Source: Phycisphaeraceae bacterium
GTDB taxonomy: Bacteria; Planctomycetota; Phycisphaerae; Phycisphaerales; Phycisphaeraceae
DNA: 8,120 bases
Direction of reading: 5' to 3'
NCBI GenBank assembly: GCA_016763955.1
Contig: JAESSU010000038.1
Coordinates: 1-8,120 of the forward strand
Every line of letters starts with the position of its first letter. The first letter of the stretch is position 1. A program made the position numbers and the translations under genes. Below are positions 5,362 through 8,120 of this stretch, piece by piece. The notes under the pieces were generated by a model. It made no database searches. It was given only the letters and a program-made list of their open reading frames with translations, and was not told the origin of the DNA.

Positions 5362-6577
5362 ATTGGCTTTAAAGGGGTTATGTGATTCTGGCTTATTTTC
5401 GTGTATTACAGTTTGTAACACGTTATCACAGTTTTTAACTAATTCCTGAGTCCCTATGTGAGTCCACTTCTGAGTCCCACTTTTCAATTGATCATCAAAG
5501 CGAGGCAGCTTCTCAATCAAATCTTTTGAGGCCATCTGTTCAAGATGAGCATACCGCTCAACCTGATTAGAAGTTTTATGGTTCATGAAGCTCTGAATAT
5601 CTTTTTGGCCCATGCCGGTCTGACAGCCCCAATTGCAGGCGGTGTGACGGAATGAGTGAAAGACCAGCACCTTGCCATCAGGACGCACCGGCTCAATTCC
5701 CGCTTTCTTCATGTCATTGCGCAGGAACTCCACGCCCCATATGGGAAGTAGCCCCTCAAAAATTCGGCCTTTGGGGTTACGAGCCGCCCCTGGCAATTGC
5801 AATAACATCTCAAGCAGATCATCACGGATAAACTTGTGATTCTCCGAATCGTTCTTCTCGATGCTCGCTGGCACCATGAACACCGGGCTATCAATTTCCA
5901 AATGAGCATGACACCATTGCAGCTTGTAAAGCACGCTACGCCGGAAACCGGTCAGGACAGCAGCCAGATATAACACCTTGCGATCACCTGCCACAGTCAG
6001 CAACCTTGCGAACTCCTCAGGCGTGAACTTGTCCCGAATCTCCTGCTTGCCCTTCTTTGATAGCTTTGTGACCCTCTCAAACGGCATCTTGTCCAGATGC
6101 TCCCGTACAAACAGCACTTAGTGAAACCGACGATGGCATCCAAATAATCATTGAGCGTTTTGGGTTTAAAATTTTCCTCAACGTCAGCCCGCCATGCGGT
6201 AAAATCACCGGGCTTGATATCCGCAGGAATTGCCCAGCAACAATCACGGATCAGGCGCTTAATTCGACTTTTCAAATCGCTTAGGTACTGGGCACTACTG
6301 ACCTCAGGTGCTTTTTCAGCAAGATATTGGGGCAGCAGATCAAGCAATGTCTTGGGCTTTGGTTTTTCGACTTCTTCAAGACCTGCCAGAATACGCTCCT
6401 GCTTCACAATGAACTCACGAGCCAACTGCACTGCAACCTGCTTATCTGTCACCCCCAAAGGATAACAGAGTGGCTTTAGCATTCCCGGCATCTTGTATTT
6501 CAACGTGTAGGTTCTGGCCAGCTTGATTTTGCCAGTCTTCTGATCTTTGCGTTTACGTTTAAAAATTTTACTCATGA

Positions 6578-6781
6578 TTAACCCCTTTTCCATTTGTTCA
6601 TGTACTGAATCACTTCGCCCGTATCGAACAGAGCTTTTCGCTTGGTAATCAGGATAGGCCGTGGCATTCTTCCCGCTTGCGACCATCGACGTATTGTATT
6701 TCTGTGAACATCAAACATCACGGCAAGCTCGTTATAAGTAACGTGCTTCATTTTCTGTAAAAGTTCTCGAATCTGTTGCAT
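6578..6781 (-). CDS. AlpA/MerR-like excisionase (recombination directionality factor)
   Basis: A 67-residue DNA-binding protein. Residues about 10-60 form a winged helix of the HTH_17/AlpA type: VTYNELAVMFDVHRNTIRRW is the helix-turn-helix, followed by SQAGRMPRPILITKRKALFDTGEVIQYM as a basic wing and closing helix (shown here as VIQYM at its end). Such proteins bend DNA at att sites and turn the integrase towards excision. I chose ATG 6779-6781 because AGG stands 6 bases before it and the domain starts soon after; an upstream in-frame start at 6820 would add 13 residues without family likeness. The stop codon lies 2 bases before the integrase ATG, and the integrase ribosome site AAGGGG overlaps the last codons, so the two are translationally coupled. 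Confidence 0.75.
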   Translation of the reverse strand: MQQIRELLQKMKHVTYNELAVMFDVHRNTIRRWSQAGRMPRPILITKRKALFDTGEVIQYMNKWKRG

Positions 6782-6904
6782 TTCAAACCTATCTTTCCAT
6801 TTCCAATTAAAAATAAACACACCACAGCTATTGGCTACAACACACGTTGCAATCTCATCAACAAAACACTAAATAAAGGTATTCGAAACCGAATTGACTA
6901 CGAA

Positions 6905-7216
6905 TTAGCCGGTTTCTTTCTTCTTTTTGATCTTGGATCGCTGCTTATCGTCAGCGATAGACCTCAGAATTTTAGACAGTTCAGCTCTATCTTCTGAATT
7001 GCCTTCCATCAGCCCAGCAAAACGAACCAACATTTCACCAATCGGGCTAGATGCTGTCCGAATTGTTTTTTCCATTTCCGTAAGACCCCCCTTGATAACA
7101 CGGCGTGCCACCTCAGAGCGATCCATCCCCATCTTTTCAGCGAGTATATCCAGCCGTTCAACAATACTTTCATCAACCCGCAGGTTCAATGGAACTTTGG
7201 TTTCTTTTCGTGCCAT
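6905..7216 (-). CDS. Ribbon-helix-helix (CopG/Arc-type) DNA-binding protein
   Basis: A 103-residue basic protein. Residues about 7-45 form a ribbon-helix-helix fold: strand VPLNLRVDE, helix IVERLDILAEKMG, turn MDRSEVAR, helix RRVIKGGL. The strand residues contact the DNA major groove and the protein acts as a dimer. Residues 46-103 form a helical region ending in a lysine-rich tail (KQRSKIKKKKETG). Proteins of this kind often repress their own promoter and are common as antitoxins, plasmid copy regulators or control genes of mobile elements; no toxin-like partner lies directly next to it. The ATG at 7214-7216 has no ribosome site, and the promoter at 7223-7250 predicts a leaderless mRNA. The gene is 120 bases before the excisionase and may control it. 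Confidence 0.8.
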   Translation of the reverse strand: MARKETKVPLNLRVDESIVERLDILAEKMGMDRSEVARRVIKGGLTEMEKTIRTASSPIGEMLVRFAGLMEGNSEDRAELSKILRSIADDKQRSKIKKKKETG

Positions 7217-7222
7217 GCCAGA

Positions 7223-7250
7223 AGTGTATCACGTTTTGCGTACGAGTCAA
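7223..7250 (-). promoter_or_regulatory. Promoter of the ribbon-helix-helix gene, predicting a leaderless mRNA
   Basis: On the minus strand TTGACT (7245-7250, 5/6) and TACACT (7223-7228, 4/6) are 16 bases apart. The -10 box ends 6 bases before the ATG, so transcription would begin at or next to the start codon. This agrees with the absence of a ribosome site. The spacer contains the 6-base palindrome CGTACG (7239-7244), a possible autoregulatory site. Confidence 0.5.
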
Positions 7251-7269
7251 GCGATAATCAGATTTTGGG

Positions 7270-8062
7270 CTAAAATACATTTAGGGCATCAAAATACACT
7301 ACCCTAACCTTACTTAAGCCATCTGATTCATTAAATGAAATTGGTACAGGATTCTTAAACACCAATACTGACTCGATATTATCACATTTAATACTTACAA
7401 ACTTTTCAACGAATGATCGATTTTCATTCAATAATTCCATTCTATCTAGATGTTTTTTCAACCGATCAGGATCACCTTTATCATCACATATACCGACAAA
7501 TTCTTGTACTTGCCTGGCAACTTCACCCGTTGTTTTAGGAAACATTAGATTTTTACACTCAATGACCGCAATACGATTTTCTGTGGTATTCCACGCAAGA
7601 ACATCAATATCACCGAAATTTTTCCCTGACGTTTCAATGCCTAATTCTGGCATTTCAACTTCAGTCTTGCATGACCAACCAGAACTAGCAAGCATGTTAG
7701 ATACTTCAGAATTAAAATCATGTCCATCAATATTTCTCTTGTGACCAATCCAGTACTTCATTTCGTCGGTCTTAAAGTGGGAGTCGTCAAACTCTGCCCA
7801 ATATGCACGGGTAACTCTGTACACATAGCCTTCTCTAATAAAAGACGGCGCAATTAAATAGACTGAATTTCTAGAAATATTTAATTGCATAATGGGCCTA
7901 TAAATAGATGACAATCGTCTTCTAAATTTCCACGGGACAATATCTTTATGTGTGAATCCGCTGGGTGTATTTTCCCATTTCACCCTTTCTACCAAGCACA
8001 ATTCATCTAAAATTCTTGTAAACACTTCATCTTCTAATCCTTGCTTGCCATATCTGGTGGAT
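7270..8062 (-). pseudogene. 5'-truncated PD-(D/E)XK nuclease-like protein
   Basis: The frame stays open from the insertion sequence at the right to TAG at 7270-7272, about 260 residues. The C-terminal half carries a restriction-endonuclease-like core: a helix with acidic residue (NSEVSNMLASSGW), then GDIDVLAW and, after a loop, VIECKNL. This is the D...ExK pattern of PD-(D/E)XK nucleases, with D in GDIDV and E and K in ECK as the metal and catalytic residues. The upstream part (YGKQGLEDEVFTRILDEL onwards) is mostly charged and aromatic and I do not recognise it. No credible start exists: the frame runs back into the insertion sequence and a TTG at 8077-8079 lies within the transposase gene. 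The original protein was therefore probably longer. This region is AT-rich relative to the rest. A restriction or phage-defence role is plausible, but its partners are not visible. Confidence 0.65.
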
Positions 8063-8120
8063 TCAATTCCGAAGCGCAACGCCGGGGAGTTTGTTGAGCA
8101 CTTCGACGGGCGTTCGGTAA
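8063..8120 (-). CDS. Transposase C-terminus, probably IS30 family (partial)
   Basis: The last 18 codons of a leftward gene are YRTPVEVLNKLPGVALRN, closed by TGA at 8063-8065. The pattern of an (R/K)TP-x-EV-(L/F) motif followed by a short VALR-type ending is what I know from IS30-family DDE transposases. The catalytic domain lies beyond the right edge. The terminal inverted repeat must lie just left of the stop codon, around 8040-8060, but its end cannot be set without the other end of the element. Confidence 0.6.
   Translation of the reverse strand, partial: YRTPVEVLNKLPGVALRN

Larger units (their letters stand above)
5281..6575 (-). pseudogene. int: Tyrosine-recombinase integrase, interrupted by a one-base frameshift
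   Basis: This would be the site-specific integrase of the element. The first part starts at ATG 6573-6575 (AAGGGG just before it) and gives about 153 residues: a basic N-terminus (MSKIFKRKRKDQKTGKIKLA) and a SAM-like core-binding domain ending NDYLDAIVGFTK. The frame then changes near 6114-6117: the other frame continues LFVREHLDKMPFERVTKL. Inserting one base, most simply TG to TGG, restores FTKWLFVREHLDK, the usual motif here, and a protein of 431 residues. The catalytic part is complete; counted from the GTG at 6117, R59 (TGFRR), K88, H154 and R157 (HSFRH), H180 and nucleophile Y189 (ERYAHL). The last residues (IPTGFEPVLPG) are antisense tRNA and the preceding ones cross the tRNA terminator. 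It may be a true pseudogene or a sequencing error. No slippery heptamer is seen. Confidence 0.85.
5281..8120. mobile_element. Left end of an integrated element (genomic island or prophage remnant) at tRNA-Glu
   Basis: The stretch from the tRNA 3' half to the right edge holds integrase, excisionase, a ribbon-helix-helix regulator, a truncated nuclease-like gene and an insertion-sequence end, all leftward. Base composition falls strongly in the nuclease region compared with the flagellin side. No phage structural, conjugation or replication gene is visible, so its class is open. The broken integrase and the insertion sequence suggest that it is no longer mobile by itself. Confidence 0.75.

Noticed and set aside
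6100..6130. Programmed -1 ribosomal frameshift joining the two integrase halves
   Set aside because: The frame change is formally of the -1 type, but no X-XXY-YYZ slippery heptamer is present at the joint, and a single missing base explains it better.
6151..6465. 104-codon rightward frame over the integrase N-terminal half
   Set aside because: Antisense shadow of the integrase core-binding domain with no ribosome site.
7272..7298. Direct repeat AAAATACA at 7272-7279 and 7291-7298, considered as an operator or CRISPR-like unit
   Set aside because: Only two short AT-rich copies, lying at the end of the nuclease-like coding sequence; likely chance.
6905..8062. Toxin-antitoxin pair made of the ribbon-helix-helix protein and the nuclease-like gene
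   Set aside because: The nuclease-like gene is upstream, much larger than common toxins, truncated, and separated by a promoter of the regulator's own; there is no overlap or shared operon start to support a pair.
1..8120. CRISPR array
   Set aside because: No set of regularly spaced repeats of 20 to 40 bases occurs anywhere in the window.

Overview
The window looks like chromosomal DNA of a flagellated bacterium, probably a planctomycete (the class Phycisphaerae is my best guess). The guess rests on the flagellin type, with an inserted flagellin-IN-like motif, on a Tat-dependent lipoprotein amidase, and on a transferase of the DUF2064/TIGR04282 family joined to a response-regulator receiver. 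This is inference from protein style; there is no rRNA or marker gene to prove it. Base composition is mid-range on the left and clearly AT-rich in the far right (one 60-base line, 7321-7380, has 18 G/C).

Left part, 1-5243: host-type genes, mostly single transcription units. A flagellin gene runs leftward off the edge (1-980). Its long upstream region (981-1326) separates it from a possible 38-residue small protein reading the other way (1327-1443). A gene-poor stretch follows, holding a large REP/BIME-like inverted repeat (1610-1700). Next is a leftward gene (1837-3066) coding a glycosyltransferase-like domain and a CheY-like receiver in one reading frame, with an internal start and ribosome site that could also give the receiver alone; it has a strong sigma-70-type promoter. 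Rightward come a DUF3788-like protein (3400-3870) and a peptidoglycan amidase exported as a lipoprotein (4260-5045). The gap between those two holds two copies of a TTGACC-N3-GGTCAA-type dyad, a candidate operator pair.

Middle, 5153-5361: a complete tRNA-Glu(UUC) gene with its own promoter and a strong intrinsic terminator. Its 3' half is also the integration site of a mobile element.

Right part, 5281-8120: the left end of an integrated element read leftward towards the tRNA. It holds an AlpA-like excisionase, a tyrosine recombinase that is broken by one missing base (probably TGG reduced to TG) but keeps all its catalytic residues, a ribbon-helix-helix regulator with a promoter fitting a leaderless mRNA, and the C-terminal part of a PD-(D/E)XK nuclease-like protein. 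The nuclease gene lost its 5' end to an insertion sequence, probably IS30-family, whose transposase C-terminus runs off the right edge. The element therefore looks like a decaying genomic island. I do not see a complete new defence or mobile system in this window; the truncated nuclease and its missing neighbours beyond the right edge are the likeliest place for one.
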